A DNA stretch of 64,000 nt from Adiantum capillus-veneris (GCA_014529385.2 CM043944.1:45390268-45454267); one strand, 5' to 3'. Positions 22,744 to 33,100 are shown, counted from the stretch's first letter. A program made the numbers and translations. The notes: generated from the letters alone by a model not told the origin.

Positions 22744-22758
22744 CATTAGAGGGTATCT
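22744..22758. other. Target-site duplication of the LINE, left copy
   Basis: CATTAGAGGGTATCT is repeated exactly at 40516-40530. The two copies bracket everything from 22759 to 40515, the LINE with its nested inserts. Confidence 0.9.
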
Positions 22759-22761
22759 TTT

Positions 22762-22943
22762 TGTTGGGGTAAAGCCCCATGTGGCCGGTTAGGCCAGGTG
22801 CCCACCCACTATACTTATTCATTATGTACATAATAGAATAAAAGGGCTCACATGTAGAGAGTGAGTTTCAACCCCTGCAAACACAAGGTCTCCTCCTCTC
22901 CTCTCTTCTCCATCGCTGCACACACTCCCGCTCACGCACTTCA
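22762..22943 (+). repeat. 5' LTR (182 bp)
   Basis: Starts TGTTGGGGTAAAGCCCC and ends GCACTTCA. It matches the 3' LTR at 34804-34995. TG..CA ends are present. Confidence 0.93.
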
Positions 22944-22945
22944 AC

Positions 22946-22957
22946 TGGTATCAGAGC
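22946..22957 (+). other. Primer-binding site (initiator tRNA-Met type)
   Basis: TGGTATCAGAGC, two bases after the LTR, is the classic plant sequence complementary to the initiator tRNA-Met 3' end. Confidence 0.92.
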
Positions 22958-23218
22958 TCAGGGATTGGGAGCACCATTGGAGCTTAGCGGGGAAGCAAGC
23001 AGAGAAGAAGCAAAAACTACAGCACGTTTTTGCACATCTGTTTTGGCCTACCAAAACGTTTTCATTCAAGCCAATTCCCACTATCCATGACCAATTTTTC
23101 ATCCTCTTCAACTTTGCAGAAGAAAGTTTTCTCAAAATTTTAACCAATTTTGAGATATGTCACTCAGACTGCCTGCACGTCTCGGATACACAGGTGTAGA
23201 TTTTTACAGCTCAAGCAC

Positions 23219-23329
<111 letters not shown>

Positions 23330-24917
23330 TGTATCATTTCTATATCATTCCAATTTTATTAGATGCTTGAAATAATTTGAGGTTTTTGTAATGATGTTAG
23401 AATATTTTATAACTTCTTGATTGATGTCAATGGTGGCATCTTTAAAGTTTCCATAAAGAAGATGCTCCCCTACTATGGATATAATGGTGGCAACTAACAA
23501 GTTGAGTCCATGAAGTTTCTAGGAGAGAAAGAAATGTAGCTTGTGATACATGCTACAATGTAAGAAAATAAATTTGACGTGATCAAAAGATGAACACTAA
23601 AGTAGGATATGATATTCGTACTCTTAAATCTGTTTTGACCTGTATAAACAACACATTTCAGGTCCATTCCCAAGCGACCCGATCGTTTTCGCGTGGTCTA
23701 CAACTTTGCAGAAGGAAGTTTCTGCAAATTCTGAGCGGTTTGGAAGATATGGGCTGACAGGCTGCAGGGTATTCAAAAAGTTGAAGATTATGTATGCATA
23801 TTGTGGTGATTTGCTACATTCAGAGAGCTCGGATTGAGCTTTGTCATTCTCTTGTTTTGCGCATTGATGCTTTTCTCTCACTGAAGAGAGTGTGGGTTGA
23901 TATTTTCAACACATTTATGCGCACACATTGAGAACAGTTCGTGGATGTATGCATTCTTGTGGACTCTCAGGTTCGAGAGTGGCTTCATCACAAGTTATGT
24001 GCATTGACTTATGCGATTGAGCAGATTTCGGAAAGTGTGGTGCACGGATTTGCAAAGAGTTCTACAAGCATTCCTGGCATGATTGTGAGCTGAATTTTCA
24101 GCTGATATGGATGCTCATTTGCTACACAATTGGTACATGCTTGATGCTTGTTTATATTGCCATGTAGATGCACATGATGTGCGCTTTTTGGAGGATGGTA
24201 TTCTTCACCTTGCAATGGTATATGTGGGCTGATTTTCAGCTGTTTTGAGCATCAATTTGTGTCACATTTTGGTTGGTTTGCATTCAAGTTTATGCTAGTA
24301 TATGCTTCGCTTGTAGAGTACGGTTGATGCACTTTGTGTTTCGGATTACAGGATTGTTTTCCAAGTTTACGGAGTTGAGACTTTGGGGTAGCTCATGTAT
24401 ACTTGAGTGCGGATTTTGCGCATGATTGGCTCATGGTTTTGAGCATGTTTATGGCATGTATGGTTATTATGGTTAGATAGCCAAATACTGCCGAAACTCT
24501 GTCGGATTTTTCTTGCGAGTTCATTTGTTTATGCGCATGGTTTGCAATCGTGTTTTGATTGCATTTGGCACTCGGTGGTTGCTTTGCCATAGTGTTTTCG
24601 CATCGCATTGTGAGAGTGTTTGCTCACCGGATTATGTCATTTGACATACATGTGGTAATCTCTTCAGGAGGGAGATTGTTGATGATAGCTTCATCGATTA
24701 CCACATAGTGCTCTCGGATTAGAGCGGGTGTTTTGGCATCATTTGAGCGGTTTTGTTCACTTGTTTGTTACATTGATCGCCATACTTGTTGACACTTCTC
24801 TTAGACAGCTTATGCCAGCTTATGTTGTATTTTGACAGTACTTGGTGTATGAGTTAGCCAGGCTTTGGCTATTGTCAATTGATCGATTTGTGCTTGGTCT
24901 TGTCACAGGTTATCGCC

Positions 24918-25253
24918 ATGGATTTGGCATGTACATCATTGTCAGGGTTTGTGCTTTTCCATACAAAGTTTGATGGTTCAAACTTTGAGCATTGGAAAGC
25001 AGGTATGCATGATGCATTGGCTCAGTTGGGCCAAGTGTTGCCACTACAGGACATGGATGCTAGGCCAGAGTCAATGACTGACGATGAGTGGGAGGACTTG
25101 GATGAGCTTGCACGTTCGACGATCATGTTACACCTTGGTGAGTCTGTCTATCACATTGGATTGGATACATGTACAACTAGAGAGTTATGGCAAATATTGT
25201 GCAATGCTTTTGGCACAAATGAGTCTAGAGAGATGCCTACAGTCAAAGGATGA
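24918..25253 (+). pseudogene. copia gag, N-terminal fragment
   Basis: The ATG follows a long leader. The frame reads FVLFHTKFDGSNFEHWKAGM, typical of plant copia gag starts (a phenylalanine/tryptophan-rich 'F-DG-NF--W' box). It continues through DEWEDLDELARSTIMLHL and LWQILCNAFGTNESREM, then goes out of frame and stops. In intact elements roughly 150 more residues precede the zinc knuckle. Here the knuckle follows almost at once, so the gag centre is deleted. Confidence 0.85.
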
Positions 25254-25471
25254 TCTTGCAGACATAGAGATGTTGTGTGTTGGCATTGTGGTCATACAGG
25301 GCATGTACGTAGGCGTTGTTTTCGACGGATGATACAGCGTAGGAGACAGCATAGGAGGGATGCTATCACTTTGGATGATGTGGGAGCAATGCTTTTGGCA
25401 CAAATGAGTCTAGAGAGATGCCTACAGTCAAAGGACGATCTTGCAAACATAGAGATGTTGTGTGTTGGCAT
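25200..25471 (+). repeat. Tandem duplication of the gag end/zinc knuckle, split by the 8-kb element
   Basis: Segment A (GCAATGCTTTTGGCACAAATG..GTGTTGGCAT, from 25200) followed by segment B (GGCATGTACGTAGGCGTTGT..GATGTGGGAGCA) occurs once complete. A second A (from 25387) then runs into the 8-kb element, and the second B resumes at 33490. B encodes the CCHC knuckle (CWHCGHTGHVRRRC). The unit is about 190 bases. The duplication predates the insertion. Confidence 0.85.
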
Positions 25472-25491
25472 CATTAGGAAAAATATGAACC
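25472..25491. repeat. Left terminal inverted repeat
   Basis: CATTAGGAAAAATATGAACC. It pairs with 33468-33487 with one mismatch (A/G at position 8). Confidence 0.85.
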
Positions 25492-25766
25492 CTCTAGGGG
25501 CCCTTTAGGATTACGGTTAATTAGAGGCCATCCAATGAGAAGAGGGTGGTGGACACACTCTATGCCCTCAAAAATGTAGGGGGACAAAGTAATCTTACAC
25601 TTCTTAAATGGGCTCTTACCTAGTGAGAAAGGGGGGATTGGGCCATATGGAACCTCCAACTTCCCTCCTTTTTGATCCGGTTTTAAAAAAATCCCGAAAA
25701 TTTGAAAATTTTCAAAATTTTCAAAACTCAAATTTCATCTTCTTAAAACCCCCCTAAAACTATTTT

Positions 25767-26054
25767 ATGGTCGCCTTTGCGAAGTGGAGTTGGCCATGCT
25801 GTGACATAGATGATGAGTGGGTGCCACAAGAGTTCACCAAAGGTGCTTGGGTATACATGCAACCATCTGCTATTGGCCCTTATCGTGTGCAGAATCGTGC
25901 AACCTTGGATCTTCATTGGAAAGGAAAGCTCCTTGGCTTCAAGAACCGGAAAGACAAGGGGACCGTAGCCATTGTGCAACATGTTTTCTCAATGTCAACC
26001 ATGCATTTGCAACAACCACCTCGATTTCCAACACATTGTACGTACATGTTTTGA
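25767..26054 (+). CDS. Hypothetical protein or 5' exon inside the 8-kb element
   Basis: A 95-codon frame starts MVAFAKWSWPCCDIDDEWVP and has a Trp/Cys-rich start and a basic middle (KGKLLGFKNRKDKG). It lies just inside the left TIR and upstream of the longer frame at 26148. It may be an upstream exon of that gene. I recognise no family. Confidence 0.35.
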   Translation: MVAFAKWSWPCCDIDDEWVPQEFTKGAWVYMQPSAIGPYRVQNRATLDLHWKGKLLGFKNRKDKGTVAIVQHVFSMSTMHLQQPPRFPTHCTYMF

Positions 26055-26147
26055 GAATACAAAGCTAGGTGTGAAATCACAGTGTAATGTTATTATGGAT
26101 TCATACTTAAGATTTGTCATGCATTTATCGTCATATTTCCATCCACG

Positions 26148-27074
26148 TTGGTGGAGGAGCAGCCACTACATAGTCTCTCCGCCACATTAAATGCTATACA
26201 TGCGGATATTGAAGCAATAATGTTCCCACATCTTTGCCCAACCAAACTGGTTCAAAGAAGGATTTTCTTCTATTCTCACTCCTATATTGTCCCTACTTCT
26301 ACACAAGCGTTTGGAACGCTTGAACCCATCAAAGTAACTTCCTTATTAAGTATGGAGTGGCCGGTGCCAGATTTGTGGTCGGTAGCATCTTTCAAGCAAA
26401 AGATGATAATGGATGTCCAAAACTCTTTGAAATACTCTAAAGCTTCTAGGTCTGTGGGCTTGAGTTGGTGTTTGCCTATTCATTGTTTTGTGTACATTTT
26501 TGAAGAGTTTGGATTTGTGGAGACTACCACAATGCTTGTATGTAAAGATGCGGATTACGAGGAATTAGGAAGGCTTTTAGAAGAGAACTGGGGTTTTGTG
26601 GAGGGCATGCACAACGGAGACCGGTACCGTTGTAAGGTTGGAGCTTCAGGTATTGGAATGCGCTATTTGAAATCCCGCACCTCCTTGTACATACGATTTC
26701 ACTATGATCGTTGGATGTGCAAGCTTGGAGTGTGGACTCCCTTACATAGTGTAGACGGCGCTATTGCAAGCTTTGACATGGCAGTGAAGATGCCCAACGA
26801 TGCTTTGGAGGCAGTCCAAGTGAACAAGCATTGGACTCTCAGTAATGTTCGAGAACATTTGGTTATTATGGGTTTTGAGGCCCTTCAACAAGCACAATTT
26901 CGTTTACAAGGTCACAAGGTGAGAATCCTTCCACCACATTTTCAATACATCATGGTTTGTCGATCATCGGATGCTTATTGTAATGAATTTTCGCAGGTTG
27001 GAAAGAGAATGGAAGACAAATTGAAGGTTGAGGAGGACTGGGGGATGGATGGAACTATGCTATCGATCTTATAA
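26148..27074 (+). CDS. Hypothetical protein, intact 308-residue ORF in the 8-kb element
   Basis: This is the longest uninterrupted frame in the element and has no nonsense codon, unlike its neighbours. Residues about 120-230 have a folded-domain look: alternating hydrophobic strands with CLPIHCFVYIFEEFGFVETTT, then an acidic EELGRLLEENW, and KSRTSLYIRFHYDRWMC. The C-terminus is charged (GKRMEDKLKVEEDW). There is no signal peptide or membrane span. I do not recognise it. It reads in the same direction as gene 27322-28587 and away from the left TIR. Its intactness suggests recent activity or use. Confidence 0.55.
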   Translation: MVEEQPLHSLSATLNAIHADIEAIMFPHLCPTKLVQRRIFFYSHSYIVPTSTQAFGTLEPIKVTSLLSMEWPVPDLWSVASFKQKMIMDVQNSLKYSKASRSVGLSWCLPIHCFVYIFEEFGFVETTTMLVCKDADYEELGRLLEENWGFVEGMHNGDRYRCKVGASGIGMRYLKSRTSLYIRFHYDRWMCKLGVWTPLHSVDGAIASFDMAVKMPNDALEAVQVNKHWTLSNVREHLVIMGFEALQQAQFRLQGHKVRILPPHFQYIMVCRSSDAYCNEFSQVGKRMEDKLKVEEDWGMDGTMLSIL

Positions 27075-27321
27075 CTTTGTAACTCTTGCAATTTTCAAAT
27101 TGATCCCCGCTGTAATCAACATGATTTACTTCGGCAAATCATGCCTTTGAATATAATTTTTTGCATTGGGATGAGAAATCATTTTTTGGTGAAAGTGCCC
27201 TTTCTTTTAAATGTCTTAAAAAAAGGGTCCATTATAAAAGGGGGACCACCTAACTCATTCACTATTTTCACTTTTGCAACTCTTGAGCTCCTCCACTCTC
27301 TATCTACACCCCAGGCTAGAC

Positions 27322-28587
27322 ATGGATGCTTCCACAGCCACTGCATCTGCAGCCACATCCACCCCTTTGTCACGCTTCATCCTCTTCCTTGAGGACACCA
27401 AATACAAAGGGAATTTGGACCTCCACACCTTTTTTACTCGTCTCCCTGACCTTGATGCCACAGTTGCCCTTCACATGGATGCATTTGCCGAGATTTTTGC
27501 GTTCATGGAGGAGCACATCATAAAATATTATGTATCTATCCCCCCACATGTAGGGATATGGGTGCCTTGCGATCTTTTGTGCTATATACACAAAGGTGAT
27601 CGCCCATTCTCCGAGCGGTTGCAACGATTCTAAGAAATTGCAACCAATGCAGGCCATTACTTGGACGAGCAAGCCCCAGGGGTGTCAGCGCTCAAGAAGC
27701 ACAAGTTGAGGGTGGAGTACCTTTCTCGGCTCGCAACATTTATCTTCTTGGTGAGCGAGGAACCTGATTTGGAGGAGCTCCGCTTACCACACCTTCAGGT
27801 TGGGTCCTTTATCAAGGACACCAAGGAGCAATAGGTTATCCCCATGAACCCTGGAGCGGAAGGAAAGGCACACCGGCTCGAGTACCCTAGGGGTCTTGAG
27901 GAAGTGGTTGAGAAATCCATAGTTGCGGCTGGTCCTAGTGACACTCCAGTGCTACTACCACTGACGGATGTGGCTATCCCAGAGATAGAAATCAGCCGCT
28001 TCTCCTTAGTGTTAGTGGATGGGGAGGAGTATGTGTTCCTGCATGATTTGGAGAAAGCATTTGGCCTACGCATGGATAAATGCTTGAGCGTGCTATGCAA
28101 CAGCACCAAATGTCCCTTAGACAATACGCTAGATGCCCTAGAAATCAAGCTCTTGCCAGATGGGGACTCTGTTGCTGACACTATTGCAGTTGTATGTGCG
28201 GAGGTCCTGACAGCAGAGCAGTTGCACGTGGCTGCTGAAGAATTCCAAGCCACGCAAGCCAAGGTTGAGGCTGCTAGGATGCCTATGACATTATGCAACC
28301 TCCCATCTGATGATCCAAAGGTCGTATCTGTGGTGCATGGGAGCATTGACTTGGATGCAAAGGGCAACAGGGAGGAGGACGACAAGGAGCAGGAGGTAAA
28401 CTGTATCCTAATTTTCATGTTACTATTTTATCCTTCATTGTCTTTTCTCTCAACCTTCATCGGTTTATGACAGGATGTCGTGGAGGTTGATGATGTTGCT
28501 TCAAGGACGGGTGGGCTTTGGACCTCAAGCTTCCCTTGCGCATTACCTAGGACAACTCCCCCCTGGCGATGTGGCCATTATCCATAA
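27322..28587 (+). pseudogene. Hypothetical two-exon gene with two nonsense codons (8-kb element)
   Basis: From ATG 27322 one frame runs 358 codons to a good donor (CAGGAG|GTAAAC at 28396). It resumes after TTATGACAG at 28474 with DVVEVDDVASRTGGLW and stops at 28585-28587. Two in-frame stops interrupt it: TAA at 27631-27633 and TAG at 27832-27834. No frameshift is needed. The N-terminus is Ala/Thr-rich. The middle has helix-rich acidic segments (LTAEQLHVAAEEFQATQAKVEAA) and the end of exon 1 is Glu/Asp-rich. I recognise no family. Single-frame preservation with only stop mutations suggests recent loss. Confidence 0.55.
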
Positions 28588-28599
28588 TGAATTTACTCC

Positions 28600-29050
28600 C
28601 CAAGCCCATTTTATGACTTGGTCGTTAAAAGCTTTGAGCAAGTTTTTGTGTTTGAGCACCATTGCTCAAACTGTGCATCAAGTGTTCCTAGTGCGTAGAT
28701 CCCTTGTATGCACAGCGTTTGGCACTGGCTTTCATGGTAAAGTGCTTGCCCAGATAGGGATACATGCTTCCATTGGCTCAACTGACCCAAAGGCCATAGC
28801 GCAGTCCCTCTTGACTGGGGAGTTGCCTTACGCGCAAAATAGGCGCCAGGAAATGATCAAAAAAATTATGAACTCCTCAGATACATGATGTAAAATCACC
28901 ATTTTGGAAGTAATAAAAAATATTTGAAATTGTGTCTCTATCTTGCAAATTCTTTTGAATGTGATTTGTCAATCTTGAAAATTGTTTCAATTGGTGATAT
29001 GAAAATTGTTTTGATTGGTGACTTTGTAATTTCAAGTTATGTATGTAATT
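28600..29050. other. 3' flank of the plus-strand genes in the 8-kb element
   Basis: A plus-strand frame (28475-28888) continues in an alternative frame but shows no domain. AATAAA at 28913 could be a poly(A) signal for the gene ending at 28587. Confidence 0.35.
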
Positions 29051-29051
29051 T

Positions 29052-29270
29052 CAGTCAATTTCAGTAAATTTAGGTGTTTTATGTTCCCTAGGGGGTAGAT
29101 AAGCCTACCAAGGGCCAAAAAAAGCCTGGCCACAAGGGCGCGCAAATGGACCATCCATCAGTTTTGGATGGGCCATTTGCGCGCCCTTGTGGCCAGGCTT
29201 TATTTTGTCCCTGGTAGGCTTATCTACCCCTTAGGATACTTACAAAGCCCAAATTTATTGAAATGAGTTG
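29052..29270. repeat. Large hairpin 1 (~109-base arms)
   Basis: The core TAGGGGGTAGATAAGCC..GCCTGGCCACAAGGGCGCGC is followed by its reverse complement (GCGCGCCCTTGTGGCCAGGC..TATCTACCCCTTA), centred near 29161. The inner arms (29089-29233) pair almost perfectly. The A/T-rich flanks pair less well. The same sequence makes hairpin 2 about 330 bases further on. Confidence 0.92.
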
Positions 29271-29585
29271 GTTTTGCATCATTAATTTAGATGCACCCTT
29301 TTTATGGAAATTCCAACATATGTTCACACTCAAGGACACTAGAAAAGGTGAAATCAATTATGAAATGAAGTTTCCAGCACACTATCACCTGCTTTAGCTC
29401 TACCTAGTACACCCCTGCACCAAAAAGTCCAATTACATTGGACATTTGAAAAATCCAAATTAATGTTGCATCGACACTTGGTTTATTTTTTTTTATATCC
29501 TATAGGGAATTCAAAGCTTGAAATGGCCAAAAAAGGGTGTCCACAAGGATCCATGTAAAATAATGTTGCAAAACCAATAGGTTTT

Positions 29586-29815
29586 AGTAAATTTGTGCTT
29601 TTTAAGTACCCTTGGGGGTAGATAAGCCTACAAGGGCAAAAAAAAGCCTGGCCACGAGGGCGCGCAAATGGCCCATCCAAAACTGATGGATTGGCCGTTT
29701 GCGCGCCCTTGTGGCCAGGCTTTTTTTGCCCCTTGTAGGTTTATCTACCCCCAAGGGTACTTAAAAAGCACAAATTTACTGAAATTGACTGAAAGTCAAA
29801 TCATTACAAAGATAA
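29586..29815. repeat. Large hairpin 2 (~95-base arms)
   Basis: AGTAAATTTGTGCTTTTTAA at 29586 pairs with TTAAAAAGCACAAATTTACT at 29761-29780. The GC-rich core repeats that of hairpin 1 (GCCTGGCCACGAGGGCGCGC and its complement). A transcript through it would form a near-perfect double-stranded stem. It lies immediately 3' of the H3-like gene, whose last codon is at about 29807. Confidence 0.92.
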
Positions 29816-30745
29816 GGGTGTGCAATACAAAAAGAGGGGTAACTTCGGATAATGCTCGAAGTCTCGTCGCAATCGACGTGCAAGTTGCATATCTTTTGGC
29901 TGTATTGTCACTCGCTTTGCATGTATGACGCATAGGTTGGTATCTTCCAACACCGAAATGATGTGGGCCTCTGCAGCTTCTTGAATAGCCTCTAGCGCTA
30001 TTGCTTGCATTCTATACTAATTTCCATAGCTTTGAAGCACCTCCTTCACAGTGCGAGCAAAGGGGGCGCGTAGAATCAAAAGCTCCGTCGTCTTCTGGTA
30101 GTGGCGGATTTTTGCAAATGCCCTTGCTATTTTTCGGCGCCGCTGCGGTTGTCTTGGGGGTACTTGCACATTTGTTGGCGGGCGGCGTTTAGGCTTCTTG
30201 AAAAACTTAGACTTGCGCCTGTTTACATGCTTAGGGGCTCGTTATGCAGCCTCTTCTGATTCTTCCTCTTCCCTTGGCTGTCAATCTTATCGTGTGGGGA
30301 GAGCTCCATGGCCTCGAGGAAATGTCTCCCCCCCAACGGCCACCCGGTGTGTGCGTGGTATTTTATATCGCAGCCATGGTGGCTCACTCTCTGATTGAGT
30401 GTCTGTATGGACCACCCGAGTCCTGGATGGTCCTGCTTGTGATTGGTGGCGCGACGGCTGCTCCCTATCGGACTCTGTTGTTTGTTGGCCCTCTTCTTCT
30501 CTCCAGCACTGGGCACGTTGTTTCATTCTCCTTCTAGGTGTTATATCTTGAGGAGGTGGAGATTCAACAGTCCTCGATGACTCTCGTGCCCTACCACCAT
30601 GCCCACTACTAGATGAGTTCCTAGAACGGCCAGGCGTTCGTGGCCGTTTTCTTGTGCCTTTAAGCCATGACGGCTTCTCACATCCTTGGAGGGTGTTTTT
30701 GTTGGCAGGCGGATTCTCTTTCGCGGTTTGTTTGGTGCTCGCCAT
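29804..30745 (-). pseudogene. Histone H3-like protein with a ~210-residue N-terminal tail
   Basis: One minus-strand frame of 313 codons starts MASTKQTAK, close to the H3 N-terminus ARTKQTARK that carries Lys4. A long basic, Ser/Arg/Pro-rich tail follows. From residue about 212 the histone fold is clear: KIRHYQKTTELLI (alpha-N/alpha-1), [31 protein letters not shown] (alpha-2) and [19 protein letters not shown] (loop 2/alpha-3). Loop 1 has canonical H3 length, not the longer CENH3 loop. The tail is about 160 residues longer than normal. Four nonsense codons (TAA 30289, TGA 30283, TAA 30244, TAG 30019) but no frameshift interrupt it. It lies within an element bounded by TIRs. It could be a captured host variant or a gene long resident in the element. 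Confidence 0.85.
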
Positions 30746-30911
30746 TTCGTTGGCAAGAGCTCACCTATTCTTAAGAAATGAGTGGTTTATGAGAGCATGC
30801 AATATTTATAAGGGCCCATTTAAAAAAGGGCCCTGTTCACACTAATTTTTTTTTAAAAAGTATTATTTTTTAAATAAACATGTCGCTAAGAGTTGGACCC
30901 TGCGTTCACGT

Positions 30912-32911
30912 TTAGTGACTCGCGTAGTATCCACTTTGATCCTTGTCGCACTCTGCATCGCCGCCATGCAGCATACTTGGTGGGCCTTGCGACATTTGCC
31001 ACTTGTTGCTATGCTCTTGACGACTCCATTTCCGCACTTCAATAGCAATCTTGGATTGTCGCGCACGCTCCATTGTGAGCTTACGAGCAAATGTTGTGCG
31101 AAAAAGCCAATTGAACATCTCCTCCAAATAATTGGATTACATCATTCCACCACCATGTCGAGTATTTTTGAAGTACACTCCCCTTGCTCGATAATGGGAC
31201 TTCTCCATGCGTTTGTGCTAAAAATTTCAAGTGATCCATACTTGTGCATAAAAAATGCACCATGCACAAACAAGATATGCTGTTCACATGAGTAAACGAT
31301 CCATATTATTAAATTAAAAAAATCCCTTGTAATGAATACACCATGTACAATGACTCACCATGTAATGTGTGATGTTATTTTCACCCCAAGAAAGGGTGAA
31401 GACCTTGGTAAAATCCGCCAAGGCTTCTTGAAATGATTGGCGTTGTTCTTCTGTTGTGCTGTTAAGGCCCATAAGCTTGACCATTTTATCAAAATGTGCC
31501 CAACCTTGCTTACGCTTGTTTGCAAGCTCGCCATTTGAATCATTGTCGGTAGTAGCTTTGCATAACTCCTTCCAAAGCTCCCAAAGGTTACCTGCCTACT
31601 GGTTGGAGCTGTTTTGAGCATCGTATCGACTTGGCTTTCCTTGGGAAACTTTCTTCAAAAAGTGTCTAGCTTTTTGTCCACTCATTGACACTCGTTAAGA
31701 AATTTCATGGGCCTCCCCTGTGTTCTTTGCAGCAACGATAGACACATTTCCACCGTGACAACCAATGGAATTCAAGAGTACCTCCACTCTTTCGATCGCT
31801 TCCTGGGACTTTTCCAACGGTTTCATTGTGAAAGCATAGTCAATGTGAAGCTTCAATAGCCTATCAAAAATGCGCATGAATGCGTGTAATGTACAAAAAT
31901 GTACATTCGATAGAGGAAATCAAAAGATTGGATTCCAAGCGTGGTCCTTTTGATCACGGTCTGGGGCATTGAGCATGGGACATCTCAGAATAAACGCTTC
32001 CCATTCTCTACCTTCATCTCCGACATTACAACAATCTAACCCTTGTTCTCCATGCTCTACCTTCATCTCCGACATCACGACAATCTAACCCTTGTTCTTA
32101 ATTTACGCATAAGGTCCTTGGTGACTGCATCCTTAATGTGCTTAGCTCCAGGTGATTGTAAGATAGAAATCACGTCCTGGGTATTGAGACAACTAGTGAG
32201 AAGGTTGACTCGATCATCTTGGCTTGTTCCACCGCATGCCTCCTGGATGAAGTTTCTAGCAACAAATAAACATAAATGTTAGAAAATAGTGTGAAGTAAG
32301 AATGCATCATGCAAGTAAAGACCAAATCACCTTTTGGCTGTAACTCGTCGTTTGCGTGCTCCTCCCGAATGTGCAAGAGTTTCAATGGATGAATACGTGC
32401 ATTTGCGTTCCCTTGCACCAAGGGGTGTTTCTTTCAAGTATGTGATGGTGTTGGTAAGCTTCTGGATGTGGGACTCCTTTTCTTGCATTTGTTGTTCAAG
32501 AGTTTTAACTACCCTCTCAGAAGAGGCAACACTCTCTTGTAATGCCGTCGTCTTGAGGGGAAGAGCTTGACATTCGTGCATCCACATATGCAAAGAAGCA
32601 CCTGCACCCATACACAACCGCTTGCAATAGCCTAACAAGCCTGCTTCTCCCCTCCCAAGAAATTGAAAAAATGTGGAAAGGCTATTAAACGGTGGATGGA
32701 AGCGGCTTATAGGATCATAAGGGTACAAATGGCTATCCACCCAAATGTCAACATTGGTCTCACAAGCGGTGCGACGTTCCTGTGATGACCTTTGATCACC
32801 TTCACTAGTGGTCTTCGGTGCAAATGCCGTGGGTAAGCGAATATGTATGCTTTTGGTGTGCGGAGTACGTGGTGGTGGAAGCAAACCATTTGTGATGTCT
32901 GTGAGCACCAT
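30912..32911 (-). pseudogene. Multi-exon gene of the 8-kb element, transposase-like C-terminal half
   Basis: Exon 32911-32331 starts MVLTDITNG, ends with a coiled coil (TLEQQMQEKESHIQKLTNTI) and a basic tip, and has a donor AAAAG|GTGATT. Exon 32255-32075 follows in phase after TTGCTAG (NFIQEACGG..DVISILQSPG) and hits TGA. Further blocks are LHIDYAFTMKPLEKSQEAIE (about 31850), MSGQKARHFLKK, LWELWKELCKATT (about 31580), FTLSWGENNITHYM (about 31380), and KYGSLEIFSTNAW with YFKNTRHGGG (about 31230-31140). The ordered ITxYM ... YGSL-FS ... YF-TRHGGG pattern resembles large uncharacterised transposon-encoded proteins as I recall them, but I cannot name the superfamily. Several stops (for example TAA after RHGGGMM) interrupt it. 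A 49-bp tandem duplication lies at 32001-32098. Confidence 0.5.
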
Positions 32912-32999
32912 GGAAGCTGTTGCGTGAGGAAGCAAATGATGAAAAGATAGAGGGGGAAGGGTAGAGAGGTTGAAGAAGATGGGAGGAGAGAAGGAGGGA

Positions 33000-33100
33000 G
33001 GGGGGGGAGGGAGAGATTGGGGAGGAGAAGGAAGGTAGGGGCAGGGAGGGAGAGGAGAGGGAGAGAGAGAGAGGAGGGAGGAGGGAGGAGGAGGAGAGAA
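33000..33100. repeat. G/A-rich polypurine stretch
   Basis: GGAGGGAGG-type sequence on the plus strand, upstream of the minus-strand gene starting at 32911. It would be a CT-rich leader on the transcribed strand. Confidence 0.7.

Noticed and set aside
27795-28418. 207-codon minus-strand frame
   Set aside because: Shadow of the plus-strand two-exon gene, which has a splice donor/acceptor in phase and coherent sequence.
30244-30537. Plus-strand frame opposite the H3-like gene
   Set aside because: The minus strand carries the H3 N-terminal signature and fold in one frame; the plus-strand frame has no domain.
29804-30745. Interpreting the H3-like gene as CENH3
   Set aside because: The tail is long as in some CENH3 proteins, but loop 1 has canonical H3 length and loop 2 reads HAKRVTI; evidence is insufficient to call a centromeric variant.
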